Part shown: one piece after another, positions 1-8,100 of the stretch
Numbering within the stretch: position 1 is the first letter of the stretch
Layout of the letters: every line of letters starts with the position of its first letter
Source: RUG13091 sp045113315
GTDB taxonomy: Bacteria > Bacillota_I > Bacilli_A > RFN20 > CAG-826
DNA length: 64,000 nucleotides
Direction of reading: 5' to 3'
Assembly: GCA_045113315.1 (NCBI GenBank)
Contig: JBGUIX010000005.1
Coordinates: 1-64,000, forward strand
Made by a program: the position numbers and the translations under genes
Notes under the pieces: generated by a model
Told to the model about the DNA's origin: nothing
The model's input: the letters and a program-made list of their open reading frames with translations, nothing else
The model's database searches: none

Positions 1-1
1 G

Positions 2-84
2 TCCACATATGACCCTTGAGGGTCTGTGGAGTAATAGCCCTTATAGGGTCTAGTCAGTACAACGTATTTTATGCGTTGGTACTA
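2..84. other. Cluster of three inverted repeats at the window edge
   Basis: Three inverted repeats follow each other. The first pairs TCCACA (2-7) with TGTGGA (25-30) and GACCC (11-15) with GGGTC (20-24), with a TAT bulge. The second is CCCT-TAT-AGGG at about 38-48. The third pairs GTAC-AACG (57-64) with CGTT-G-GTAC (74-82) and overlaps the stop codon of the minus-strand gene that ends at 82. They lie just downstream of that gene and could form its 3' end structure, but there is no clear T-tract. The window edge prevents a firm call. Confidence 0.35.
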
Positions 85-1143
85 TTCGACAACTGGATTT
101 AATTGTCTCATGGATAACCACATTGTTCTTAAGCCCATGAGAGCGATATATCCGATTCCAGCAGCAGCTGGCCAGATAAAGCCGAGGACCATACCGAGGA
201 TTCCAGGAGCGGTATCAATCCACCAGGAGATCTTGATGGTGACCCAAATGTTAAGACCTCTATTTGGATTACGTTTACCACGTGTTAATAACCACATCAT
301 GAAGCCCATGAAGATACCTAAGCCAACACAGATACCCCAGTACATTCCAGAGGTTGTCCAGAAGTTAGATAGTTTTTGATCTAAATATGATCTATTAAAG
401 ACATTCTTCCAGTTTTCAAATGAAGCATTAACATAGTTAATATCTTTAAGATTTTCTTGCACATTAGTGGTGGTGGTATATGTTAATAATTCATTAAATT
501 GAGCATGACTCCAATTTAAACCAGTATATGTTGCACTAGCGGCGGCCTTAGTTCTAAATTTGAAGATTTTGGAATACATACCAGTCTTATAAAGAATTAA
601 ATAAGAAGGAATGTAATAACCAGAATGAAGTTCAGCGTTATATTTATCAGTGGAATCAAGGCCTAAATAATTTAAATCCAAGGCTTTGATCATATCGGTA
701 ATACCGTTTTTGGCTTTGCTGGTATATGGTCTATCAGAATAATAAACATTTAATACACGGTGGGTAACACCATTAACAGTAGCGTCATATGAATAGATAG
801 GAGTTAAATCTTTATCGTCAAACCAAGTGTTTTCTAAAGTGACTCCATCGACTTTTCCGATAAGATTTTTTTCTTCCACTTTAAATTCATATTTTTGTGC
901 TTTTAAAGCAACACCACATGAGACTAATGCTTGGTCATAGTCATATTTATAACCACTGACAAAGGATGCACCATAAGTTTTACTTTGAGTGGTCATAATC
1001 GGGATAATTGGTAGGAATGTTCCTACGATAAATAAGATGACTGCGATCCACCAAGGGGAATTTTTCGCGCCATCGATTGCGGCTTCATTAGAGATTAAGC
1101 TAGCAAATAGATTTCTGATATTTCTTTTATTTTCTGGTTTCAT
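82..1143 (-). CDS. Uncharacterised membrane protein with large extracytoplasmic domain
   Basis: This 353-residue protein has one membrane segment near residues 30-50, a soluble central domain of about 210 residues, and two or three membrane segments near residues 265-345. The topology implies that the central domain faces outward. The layout recalls DUF1189/MalA-type proteins of Bacillota, but no signature residue was found to confirm this. It is monocistronic, and its start is preceded by GGAAG at about 12 bases, a plausible weak ribosome site. The function is unknown. Confidence 0.75.
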   Translation of the reverse strand: MKPENKRNIRNLFASLISNEAAIDGAKNSPWWIAVILFIVGTFLPIIPIMTTQSKTYGASFVSGYKYDYDQALVSCGVALKAQKYEFKVEEKNLIGKVDGVTLENTWFDDKDLTPIYSYDATVNGVTHRVLNVYYSDRPYTSKAKNGITDMIKALDLNYLGLDSTDKYNAELHSGYYIPSYLILYKTGMYSKIFKFRTKAAASATYTGLNWSHAQFNELLTYTTTTNVQENLKDINYVNASFENWKNVFNRSYLDQKLSNFWTTSGMYWGICVGLGIFMGFMMWLLTRGKRNPNRGLNIWVTIKISWWIDTAPGILGMVLGFIWPAAAGIGYIALMGLRTMWLSMRQLNPVVE

Positions 1144-1218
1144 ATTTTTCTTCCGTTCGCTTGTTAATTGTATTGTAATAAAGACTATTTTTCAAATAGT
1201 TTAGCAATAAATAGTTTT

Positions 1219-1224
1219 TATAAT
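1219..1224 (+). promoter_or_regulatory. Probable -10 box of the tmRNA gene
   Basis: A perfect TATAAT lies about 46 bases before the mature tmRNA 5' end. This would leave a short leader of roughly 39 nt for removal by RNase P. A good -35 hexamer is not obvious at the expected distance (ATAGTT at 1196-1201). Confidence 0.4.
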
Positions 1225-1269
1225 ACGTGAAAAGTGCTATATTTATCTCGCAACTTTTTGCTAACACAT

Positions 1270-1663
1270 GGGGTCGTATTGGATTCGACAGAGATGTGCT
1301 AGGCTCTAACTGCAGTCGAGTGATGACGTTATCATCAAAACAATAATAACTGACAACAGTTATATGAGAGCTCCTAGAGCTCAATCTCTCTGCTTAGCAT
1401 AATTGCTCCCGACATAGGGTTCCGGTTTCTTTAAATCGGGCAGAGCATCCCCCAAGGTTTTAGCCTTTCACGCTTGGTAGGGGTGTCATACCAAAAGGAT
1501 AGGTTATAGGAGTGGGCTTGTTACTTATAACTGAAATATAGTAAGCCTCGCGTATCCTAGTGAGTCGATATACGAATATACGTTAAATTACAATATCGTC
1601 TAAACTGTAGATGTTATTGAAGAGCCATCCCTGGACAGGGTTTCGACACCCTCGACTCCACCA
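1270..1663 (+). ncRNA. ssrA: Transfer-messenger RNA (tmRNA)
   Basis: The RNA rescues stalled ribosomes, acting as Ala-tRNA and as a short mRNA. The acceptor stem pairs GGGGTCG (1270-1276) with CGACTCC (1653-1659) and contains the G3-U70 pair that specifies alanine. ATTGGATTCGACAG just after the stem and GGGTTTCGACACCC with encoded CCA at the 3' end are typical tmRNA features. By alignment to the Bacillus subtilis context ATAACTGGC, the resume codon should be GAC at 1352 (ATAACTGAC). The reading frame then runs to TAA at 1400-1402 and gives the tag DNSYMRAPRAQSLCLA after the initial Ala. The RNA has the one-piece form and is 394 nt long. The RNA call is firm; the exact resume codon is an inference. 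Confidence 0.95.
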
Positions 1664-1676
1664 AAACGAATATTAT

Positions 1677-1703
1677 GCCACTTATTATAAGTGGTATTTT
1701 ATT
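1677..1703 (+). terminator. Rho-independent terminator of tmRNA
   Basis: CCACTTA (1678-1684) pairs with TAAGTGG (1688-1694) around a three-base loop, followed by TATTTTATTT. It lies 14 bases after the tmRNA CCA end. Confidence 0.75.
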
Positions 1704-1732
1704 TATATTTTCTATAAAATGATAATTAGTTT

Positions 1733-2752
1733 ATGAAAGATGCGATTATATTAATCCCTAGTTATGAACCAGATGAACTACTTATAAAAGTAGTGGATGA
1801 ATTAATTAACGATGATTTTAACATCTTAGTGGTTAATGACGGTTCCGGAAAAGAATTTGAACCAATTTTTGATCAAATTAAAGATAAGGTTAAATACCTT
1901 TCCTTTGAAAAAAATAAGGGTAAAGGTGCGGCGATGAAATATGGATATAAAGAATTATTAAATTTTTATCCTGAAGCGAAATATGTCATCACCGTTGATG
2001 GGGATGGACAACATTCTTTAAAAGATATTAATCGTATTTATGATAAATTAGTGGAAACTGACCAATTAGTGTTTGGGGTGAGAAGCTTTGGAAAAGATGT
2101 TCCTTTTAGAAGTAAATTTGGGAATTATTTTTCCAAAACCACAAGGTCTTTACTAACTAAACAATATATTCAAGATGATCAATGCGGATTAAGAGGATTC
2201 CCGATTAGATATTTACCAGATTTAATAAAAATTAAAGGTAATAGATATGAATATGAGATGAATCAAGTAGTGAGAATTCAACTCATGCAGGCTTCTTTAT
2301 ATACCATTCCTATTGAAACCATCTATTTAGATGGTAATTCCAGAAGTCATTTCTCACCTTTTAAAGATACATTTAGAATTCAAACGATCATCTTTTTACA
2401 CGCAATACCCGCGTTATTATGTAACGCCTTATTAATGTTCATGATGATTACGTTAATGAAATATAGTTCCTTTTCTATTATAGAAACTACCTATTTCTCT
2501 TATACCGTTTGTTTATTTATATATTTCCTATTAATAAATATTATTTATCCAAGCCAATCTTTCTTTAGAAGACTTTGGAAAGAACTATTATTTACGGCGA
2601 TTAGAATGGGAACCTGTCATGGTCTATTAGAATTATTTATAACAATTTTACACTGTAACTATAACGTCACCATTCCATTAGTGGTCATTTTCTGTGCTTC
2701 ATTTAACGTATTATTTGCTTGGCTATTTAGAAAAATGTTTCCTTCCTTCTAA
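1733..2752 (+). CDS. GT2 (dolichol-phosphate mannosyltransferase-like) glycosyltransferase fused to a GtrA-like membrane domain
   Basis: The first ~215 residues form a GT-A fold with an N-terminal IPSYEPDE segment, VVNDGS and the metal-binding motif VDGDGQH. The last ~120 residues contain about four membrane segments resembling GtrA, a domain thought to move polyprenyl-phosphate-linked sugars across the membrane. The natural reading is a membrane enzyme that moves a sugar onto undecaprenyl phosphate for decoration of a surface polymer. No Shine-Dalgarno sequence precedes the ATG; a GATAAT hexamer ends six bases upstream of it, so the mRNA may be leaderless. The substrate cannot be deduced. 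Confidence 0.88.
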   Translation: MKDAIILIPSYEPDELLIKVVDELINDDFNILVVNDGSGKEFEPIFDQIKDKVKYLSFEKNKGKGAAMKYGYKELLNFYPEAKYVITVDGDGQHSLKDINRIYDKLVETDQLVFGVRSFGKDVPFRSKFGNYFSKTTRSLLTKQYIQDDQCGLRGFPIRYLPDLIKIKGNRYEYEMNQVVRIQLMQASLYTIPIETIYLDGNSRSHFSPFKDTFRIQTIIFLHAIPALLCNALLMFMMITLMKYSSFSIIETTYFSYTVCLFIYFLLINIIYPSQSFFRRLWKELLFTAIRMGTCHGLLELFITILHCNYNVTIPLVVIFCASFNVLFAWLFRKMFPSF

Positions 2753-2776
2753 CAAAAAGGAACATTTGTTCATATA

Positions 2777-2818
2777 TTGACACTATTTACTTTATTAACT
2801 TTATACTTTTAGTATAAT
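2777..2818 (+). promoter_or_regulatory. Promoter region of plsC
   Basis: TTGACA at 2777-2782 is followed by two possible -10 boxes: TATACT at 2802-2807 (spacing 19) and TATAAT at 2813-2818. The second lies within the palindrome GTATAATTATAC and ends seven bases before the GTG start codon, leaving no room for a leader. Confidence 0.5.
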
Positions 2819-2825
2819 TATACAT

Positions 2826-3488
2826 GTGAAAAAGAAGAACCCGTATCAAGCTCATTTTATAAACTTCAAATATTTTTTATTCGATCTCTTCAGATTTTTT
2901 GGTATTCCATTTTTATTATGGTTTAGAGTCAAAAAGATATACGAAAATGAACTTGCAAAAAAGAAACAAAAAGGTGGCTGTCTAATTATTAGTAACCACA
3001 TTTTATATTCTGACGTTATGGTCCTTCACTGCGCATTCGCATATCGAAGATTGTTCTTCGTAGTCATGAAGGAATTATTTGAAAAGCCATTCTCCAGATG
3101 GTTTTATAGAAATTCTGGTTGCATTCCAGTAGATAGAGAAAAACCAAGCTTATCCACTTTTAAGGAAATAGTATTGAGATTACAAGGTGGAAATATGATT
3201 GTTATCTTCCCAGAAGGTCATGTTTCATTCTCAAATGATAAACCGATGTCACCATTTAAAAGTGGGGCAATCATGATGGCTTATCAAGCTAATGTTCCAA
3301 TCGTTCCGACATATCGCGAGATTAGAAAAAATATTTTTCAAAGACAAAGAATTGTCATTGGTGAACCGATAAATATAAAAGAGAAATTTGGTGAAAATCT
3401 TGGAATGAATCAAATCGAAGAAGTCACCAAATATCTATTTGATAAAGAACAAGAGTTAAAAGAGTTATATAAAAGAGGTAATAAATAA
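2826..3488 (+). CDS. plsC: 1-acyl-sn-glycerol-3-phosphate acyltransferase
   Basis: The enzyme adds the second acyl chain to lysophosphatidic acid in phospholipid synthesis at the inner face of the membrane. The catalytic HX4D motif is present as H58-ILYS-D63, and the substrate-binding FPEG motif is at 128-131. A hydrophobic segment near residues 18-35 suits membrane attachment. The length of 220 residues is normal. The start is GTG; the overlapping ATG at 2824 is directly followed by TGA. No ribosome site is visible. The stop overlaps the ATG of the next gene (TAATG), so plsC, the acyl ligase and the acyl carrier protein are probably co-translated. Confidence 0.9.
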   Translation: MKKKNPYQAHFINFKYFLFDLFRFFGIPFLLWFRVKKIYENELAKKKQKGGCLIISNHILYSDVMVLHCAFAYRRLFFVVMKELFEKPFSRWFYRNSGCIPVDREKPSLSTFKEIVLRLQGGNMIVIFPEGHVSFSNDKPMSPFKSGAIMMAYQANVPIVPTYREIRKNIFQRQRIVIGEPINIKEKFGENLGMNQIEEVTKYLFDKEQELKELYKRGNK

Positions 3489-5008
3489 TGTTAGTAAATG
3501 AAAATCATTTTGTGAGTTATACAGTTAAAGAAGAATTTGAAAGAATTAAATGTTTTGATTCTTTAAGCGAGTTATGGGAAAACTCCGTTAAAGAGTTTAA
3601 TAGTGATGTCGCATTAAGCGATATTTCTCGTTCATGGAGTTATGAACAATTAGATTTAGAAGTTGCTCATTTTAGAGCGATTTTAAAAGAAAAAGGCATA
3701 AATAAAGGGGATTTTGTGGGGGTTTTTGCTCCTAATAGCTTGGAATGGGTCAAGGCCTATTTAGCGATTGAAACATTAGGTGGAGTTGCTGTTTTACTTC
3801 CTCCCCATTTGCCCACTGAAGCTTTATTTGGCTGCTCCTTGAAATTCAAAATGAAGGCTTTAGTATATCACCCCTCATTAAAAGAAAAAGTAGATGGGTT
3901 AGTTAACTTTCCACATAAAATGACATTAATTGATGCCACTAGCACAAGCGAAAAAGTGGAGCCTAGTGTTAGTGCTAGTCCTAAAGATCCTGCTGCCATT
4001 ATCTTTACAGGTGGCACCACAGGAAAAAGTAAAGGTGCTTTGCTAAATAATAAAGCTTTATGTCGTGGCGCCTCTAATGGCTGCTTTGGTATTAAGCATG
4101 TTTTTAAACAAAAATATTTATTAGTTTTGCCGTTAACTCATGTCTTTGGATTAGTGAGAAATTTATTAACTTCATTACAAACAGGTAGTGCTTTATTTAT
4201 CACTCAAAATAATAAAGATATGTTTAGAGATATCGCGGTTTTTAGACCGACCGTTATGGTCATGGTTCCTGCTTTAGCAGAAATGTGTTTAAATTTATCC
4301 AAACAATTTAATAAAAATATGTTAGGTGATTCCTTATCTTATATCATCGCGGGGGCTTCTACTGTTCCTCCATTTCTTGTTAAAGAATATAAGAAATATA
4401 ACATTACCCTTTTACCAGGTTATGGTTTAACAGAATCTGCAAATCTAGTTTCTGGTAATCCACGTAGTGAATATAAACCCGCTTCTGTTGGATTCCCTTA
4501 TCCACATCAAGAATTAAAAGTCGTGGATGGAGAACTTTGGATTAAAGGCGATAATGTCATGGATTGTTATTATGGAGAGGAAGAAGAAAATAAAAATGCT
4601 TTCTCAGAAGATGGCTTCTTTAAAACTGGCGATCTAGTGAGATTTGATGAAGAAGGATTTTTATATATTGTCGGTAGAATTAAAGAAATTATCGTTCTTC
4701 CTACCGGAGAAAAGATTTCGCCATTTGATTTAGAAAATAAATTTGATGAATTAGATATCATTCAAGACTCAATGGTGTATTTAGAGGAAAACACTAACAG
4801 ATTAGTTTTATCAGTTTATCCAAGAATGGGTGAAATGATGAAATTAGATGTTAACGATAAGGAAGAATATTTAAAAGAACAAATTAAGAAAATAAATAAT
4901 TTGTTACCTTCTTTCTCACGTATAAGTAAAATAGTTATCAGAAAAGAAGATTTTAAAAGAACTCCAGCGATGAAGATTATTAGGGGAAAGGTGAACATCG
5001 ATGACTAG
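3488..5008 (+). CDS. AMP-forming acyl-CoA/acyl-ACP ligase
   Basis: This is a 506-residue member of the adenylate-forming family, which activates a carboxylic acid with ATP and passes it to CoA or an acyl carrier protein. The nucleotide-binding loop is at 173-183 (FTGGTTGKSKG), the core motif GDLVRFDEEGF with the hinge that follows it near 385, and the C-terminal lysine region TPAMKI near 493. The next gene overlaps it by 8 bases and encodes an acyl carrier protein, and the previous gene is plsC. This supports an acyl-ACP ligase feeding fatty acids into phospholipids over a CoA ligase. Substrate chain length cannot be read from the sequence. Confidence 0.87.
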   Translation: MLVNENHFVSYTVKEEFERIKCFDSLSELWENSVKEFNSDVALSDISRSWSYEQLDLEVAHFRAILKEKGINKGDFVGVFAPNSLEWVKAYLAIETLGGVAVLLPPHLPTEALFGCSLKFKMKALVYHPSLKEKVDGLVNFPHKMTLIDATSTSEKVEPSVSASPKDPAAIIFTGGTTGKSKGALLNNKALCRGASNGCFGIKHVFKQKYLLVLPLTHVFGLVRNLLTSLQTGSALFITQNNKDMFRDIAVFRPTVMVMVPALAEMCLNLSKQFNKNMLGDSLSYIIAGASTVPPFLVKEYKKYNITLLPGYGLTESANLVSGNPRSEYKPASVGFPYPHQELKVVDGELWIKGDNVMDCYYGEEEENKNAFSEDGFFKTGDLVRFDEEGFLYIVGRIKEIIVLPTGEKISPFDLENKFDELDIIQDSMVYLEENTNRLVLSVYPRMGEMMKLDVNDKEEYLKEQIKKINNLLPSFSRISKIVIRKEDFKRTPAMKIIRGKVNIDD

Positions 5009-5252
5009 ATTAGAAATATTTAACAAGTTAAAAGAGCTCATCAAACTCGCTAATTCATCAAATGGAAGTTTGTTAGAAGATGTTAGTGAAGAAAGCGATT
5101 TAAGAAGCGACTTAGGTTTAACTTCAATTGGTGTTCTTTATTTAGCAATCTCTATTGAACAAACTTTTAATATTGAGTTTCAAGACTCCTCTTTTGATGA
5201 TTTTACTAAAGTAAAAGATGTAATTGATTACATTGAAAGGAATTTAAAGTAA
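5001..5252 (+). CDS. Acyl carrier protein
   Basis: This acidic 83-residue protein has the four-helix carrier pattern. The phosphopantetheine serine is Ser42 in LGLTSIGVL, where the usual DSL motif is replaced by TSI. The gene overlaps the ligase gene by 8 bases and is directly followed by a DegV gene. It is more likely a dedicated carrier for the neighbouring ligase than the general AcpP, because no fatty-acid synthase genes are nearby and the attachment motif is variant. Confidence 0.85.
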   Translation: MTRLEIFNKLKELIKLANSSNGSLLEDVSEESDLRSDLGLTSIGVLYLAISIEQTFNIEFQDSSFDDFTKVKDVIDYIERNLK

Positions 5253-6191
5253 ATGGAAAAGTATGTCATTTTAACAGATTCTTGCATGGACTTAAGCAAG
5301 GAACAAAGAAAAGAATACGGAATTGAAAATCCAGTTCCAGGAACCGTCTTATATCCTGATGGTAGCGATCATGATGCGGATTACGATTGGGAGACGATTT
5401 CCTTTGAAGAGTTCTATAAAAGATTAGATAAAAAAGAGAACTTCAAATCTGGTTTACCAAATCAATTTAGAATCTCCCAAAGAGTAGAAGAATATTTCAA
5501 AAATGGACAAGATGTTTTGGCGGTCACATTATCAAGTGGTATGTCTGGAACATATAACGCATTTATCCAAGCCAAAAATGAACTTGAAAAACAATATCCA
5601 AATAGACATTTATATGTCGTTGACTCTAAAAGATATAGCGCGGGTATATCTATCCTCGCAGTCTTAGCTTCCGAAAATAGAGCTAAAGGCATGAGTATAG
5701 AAGATAACTTCAATTTCTTAGAAGAAAGAAAATTATGCTTACATCAAGTTGGTGTCTTAGATAATTTATTCTTCCTTCAAAGAAGTGGACGTATCTCTAA
5801 AGCCAAAGCCTTCTTTGGAACGATGGCTGGTGTTAAACCAATGGCGGATTTCTCTAATGAAACCGGTATGCCATGCGTTTTAGGTAACGCTAGAGGATAT
5901 AAAGCTTCCTATAAAGTAGCGGAAGAATTCCTAAAAGAATATTTAACAAAAGATGAAAAAACCACAATTATCTGTGCTCATTCTATTAGAGAAGAACAAT
6001 GTGATGAATTTGTGAAGATTGCTCATAAAGTAGCTCCAAAGGCTACCGTCTTAAAATGTCGTTTAGGTCAATCTAACGGCGTGAATGTCGGACCAGGTTT
6101 AGCAGTCTTATTCTTCCTAGCGGATAAACCAGTCAGCAGAGACTGTGAAGAAGAAAGAAAATTCTTAACCAGTGTTTTAGCAAAAAAATAA
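5253..6191 (+). CDS. DegV family fatty-acid-binding protein (FakB-like)
   Basis: DegV/FakB proteins bind one fatty acid in a deep pocket and present it for phosphorylation by the kinase FakA. The family pattern is clear: ILTDSCMDL at the N terminus, SGLPN (in place of the common TSQP) near 66-70 and LSSGMSGTYN at 93-102. The length of 312 residues is slightly above the usual ~285. The gene starts at the base after the acyl carrier protein stop codon, so it belongs to the plsC-ligase-ACP operon. No FakA-like kinase is in the window. Confidence 0.88.
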   Translation: MEKYVILTDSCMDLSKEQRKEYGIENPVPGTVLYPDGSDHDADYDWETISFEEFYKRLDKKENFKSGLPNQFRISQRVEEYFKNGQDVLAVTLSSGMSGTYNAFIQAKNELEKQYPNRHLYVVDSKRYSAGISILAVLASENRAKGMSIEDNFNFLEERKLCLHQVGVLDNLFFLQRSGRISKAKAFFGTMAGVKPMADFSNETGMPCVLGNARGYKASYKVAEEFLKEYLTKDEKTTIICAHSIREEQCDEFVKIAHKVAPKATVLKCRLGQSNGVNVGPGLAVLFFLADKPVSRDCEEERKFLTSVLAKK

Positions 6192-6211
6192 ACAAAAATT
6201 AGGGTTTTGCG

Positions 6212-7192
6212 ATGTTTTTGCCATTAATTTTAGTTAATTTAACATGGTATCACTGGGTTATTATCGGTGTTTCCATTTTCCTATTATCATCTCTTTTATT
6301 TTCTATTTGGCTCGTCTTTGCCATTGCTAGAAGAGTATATTTACACACCCTTAGCAATAAGATGGGTGAAGGTTGGGGAAGAGTGTGCTCTGCTCCTAAC
6401 AATCCAGAACAGGTGAAAATGTGGGATGAGGGTATTGAATTTATGTCTCAATACTCCAAATATAAAAAAGAAGTTTCTATTACTAATGATGGCCTCAAAT
6501 TAATGGGTGAACTTTATGATTTCGGTCATAAGAAAACTGCGACATTTTTATGTGGTAGATGTGAGTGTTTGATCTATGCCTATTATTACGCAAAGCCGTA
6601 TCTAGAATCTGGATATAATTTGTTATTTGTTGATCCAAGAGGCCATGGCTTTAGCGAAGGCCATTATTCCACAGTTGGTATTAAAGAAGGCGAAGATATC
6701 GTTGCTTGGATGAATTATATTCATGATAATTTTAAACAAGAAAAATTTGTTTTACACTGCGTCTGCGTCGGTGGAAGCGCTGGTACCATTGCATATAATT
6801 TTAAAAATGGAAAACAGCTTATTGAAAAAATCGTCTTCGATGGCGTCTTTATTAACTTCTTAGAATCTTATAAAAGACATTATGTTGATTTAGGACATAA
6901 GAAGTTTCCAGTTTTCTATTTAATATGGTTCTGGTTTAAGATTTACACCGGTCAATCGGTTAAGAAAGCATCACCGCTTAATAATATTAAAACGATTGAT
7001 ATTCCAGTTTTATTTATCCATACAAAAAATGATAAATATTCGCTTCCTGAGAATGCTGTAAAAGTATTTGATGCTTGCCCGAGCAAAAATAAAAAGCTTG
7101 TTTGGTTTACTGAAGGAAGCCATTCTCACATTAGAAATAATGCCTTAGAAAAATACGATAAGACTATTAAGGACTTTTTGACAGTCAATTAA
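6212..7192 (+). CDS. Membrane-anchored alpha/beta hydrolase
   Basis: This 326-residue protein has an N-terminal membrane segment (about residues 12-42) followed by an alpha/beta-hydrolase domain. DPRGHG at 141-146 is the conserved loop before the lid, Ser189 in GGSAG is the predicted nucleophile, and the late GSHSH segment supplies the histidine. It resembles the B. subtilis YqkD/YfhR type of serine hydrolase of unknown substrate. It lies 20 bases after the first DegV gene with only a weak ribosome site (AGGG). The lipid-related neighbours suggest an esterase or lipase role, which is inference. Confidence 0.82.
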   Translation: MFLPLILVNLTWYHWVIIGVSIFLLSSLLFSIWLVFAIARRVYLHTLSNKMGEGWGRVCSAPNNPEQVKMWDEGIEFMSQYSKYKKEVSITNDGLKLMGELYDFGHKKTATFLCGRCECLIYAYYYAKPYLESGYNLLFVDPRGHGFSEGHYSTVGIKEGEDIVAWMNYIHDNFKQEKFVLHCVCVGGSAGTIAYNFKNGKQLIEKIVFDGVFINFLESYKRHYVDLGHKKFPVFYLIWFWFKIYTGQSVKKASPLNNIKTIDIPVLFIHTKNDKYSLPENAVKVFDACPSKNKKLVWFTEGSHSHIRNNALEKYDKTIKDFLTVN

Positions 7193-7209
7193 TTGACTAT
7201 AATATTTAT
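7178..7209 (+). promoter_or_regulatory. Possible promoter before second DegV gene
   Basis: TTGACA (7178-7183) overlaps the end of the hydrolase gene, and TATAAT (7198-7203) follows at a short spacing of 14. A strong ribosome site, TAGGAGG, follows at 7211-7217. The short spacing makes the exact -35 doubtful. Confidence 0.4.
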
Positions 7210-7225
7210 TTAGGAGGTCAACGAA

Positions 7226-8071
7226 ATGAAAATAGCCATTTCCACTGAATCGACCCTTGATTTACCAAAAGAATTACAAAAAGAATATGACATCAGTGTT
7301 ATTCCATTCACTGTCATTTTAGGTGATAAAAGTGGATTAGATGGAGATGTCACTCCCACTGAGATTTTTGAATATGTTGATAAGACAGGAATCTTACCAA
7401 AGACTGCTGCAGTCAACGAATTCCAATTTGATAAACACTTTACAAAATTACTAAGAAATCATGACGCAGTTATTCATATTTCGTTAAGTAGTGGTATTTC
7501 TTCCGCTTGCCAAAATGCGATGGCGGCTGCTTCTATTATGAAAAATGTTTATGTTATCGATTCTGAATCATTATCAACAGGTATTGCTTTATTAGCAATC
7601 TATGCGCGTAAATTAGCTAATGAAGGATTAAAACCAGAAGAGATTGTTGAAAAAGTTAAAGCTCGTATTCCTTATGTGCAGGCTAGTTTTGTTATTAATT
7701 CCTTAAATTATTTATATAAAGGTGGAAGATGCTCTGGCTTAGCGAGATTATCAGCAGCCTTATTTAGAATCAAACCACAAATTATTGTGGCTAATGGAAA
7801 GATGTCGCCACAAAAGAAATATAGTGGTAAAAATGAAAAGTGTGTCGATAATTATTGCCGTGACACATTAGAGGAATTTAATAATCCTGATTTATCAATC
7901 GCCTTCGTGACTCATTCTCACGCCACGCCAGAAATGGTAAAGATCGCTAAAGAACATTTAAAGAAACGTGGCTTCAAAACAATTTATGAAACAGTGGCGC
8001 AAGCGACAATCACTTCCCACTGTGGTCCTAAGACACTTGGTATTCTATATATTAACGACGGGTTAAAATAA
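7226..8071 (+). CDS. DegV family fatty-acid-binding protein (second copy)
   Basis: This DegV/FakB protein of 281 residues has the expected N-terminal STESTLDLP and the LSSGISSACQN fatty-acid-contact loop near 92-102. The C-terminal lobe carries SLNYLYKGGRCS, where family members usually have LxYLxKGGRI. A strong TAGGAGG ribosome site lies eight bases before the ATG. Two DegV paralogues a kilobase apart suggest binding proteins with different acyl preferences, as known for FakB1 and FakB2 in Staphylococcus aureus. The gene ends at a bidirectional terminator. Confidence 0.88.
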   Translation: MKIAISTESTLDLPKELQKEYDISVIPFTVILGDKSGLDGDVTPTEIFEYVDKTGILPKTAAVNEFQFDKHFTKLLRNHDAVIHISLSSGISSACQNAMAAASIMKNVYVIDSESLSTGIALLAIYARKLANEGLKPEEIVEKVKARIPYVQASFVINSLNYLYKGGRCSGLARLSAALFRIKPQIIVANGKMSPQKKYSGKNEKCVDNYCRDTLEEFNNPDLSIAFVTHSHATPEMVKIAKEHLKKRGFKTIYETVAQATITSHCGPKTLGILYINDGLK

Positions 8072-8100
8072 AAATCGGTTTGATGACCGATTTTATTTTT
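8072..8100. terminator. Bidirectional terminator between degV and the XRE gene
   Basis: AAATCGGT and ACCGATTT form an 8-bp stem around a short loop, with a T-run on the plus side and an A-run on the other. It serves the plus-strand DegV gene and the convergent regulator gene, whose stop codon lies inside it. Confidence 0.8.

Noticed and set aside
1127..1384. An 85-codon open frame on the minus strand
   Set aside because: It lies across the 5' part of the tmRNA gene and the start of the membrane-protein gene; the tmRNA structure explains this sequence.
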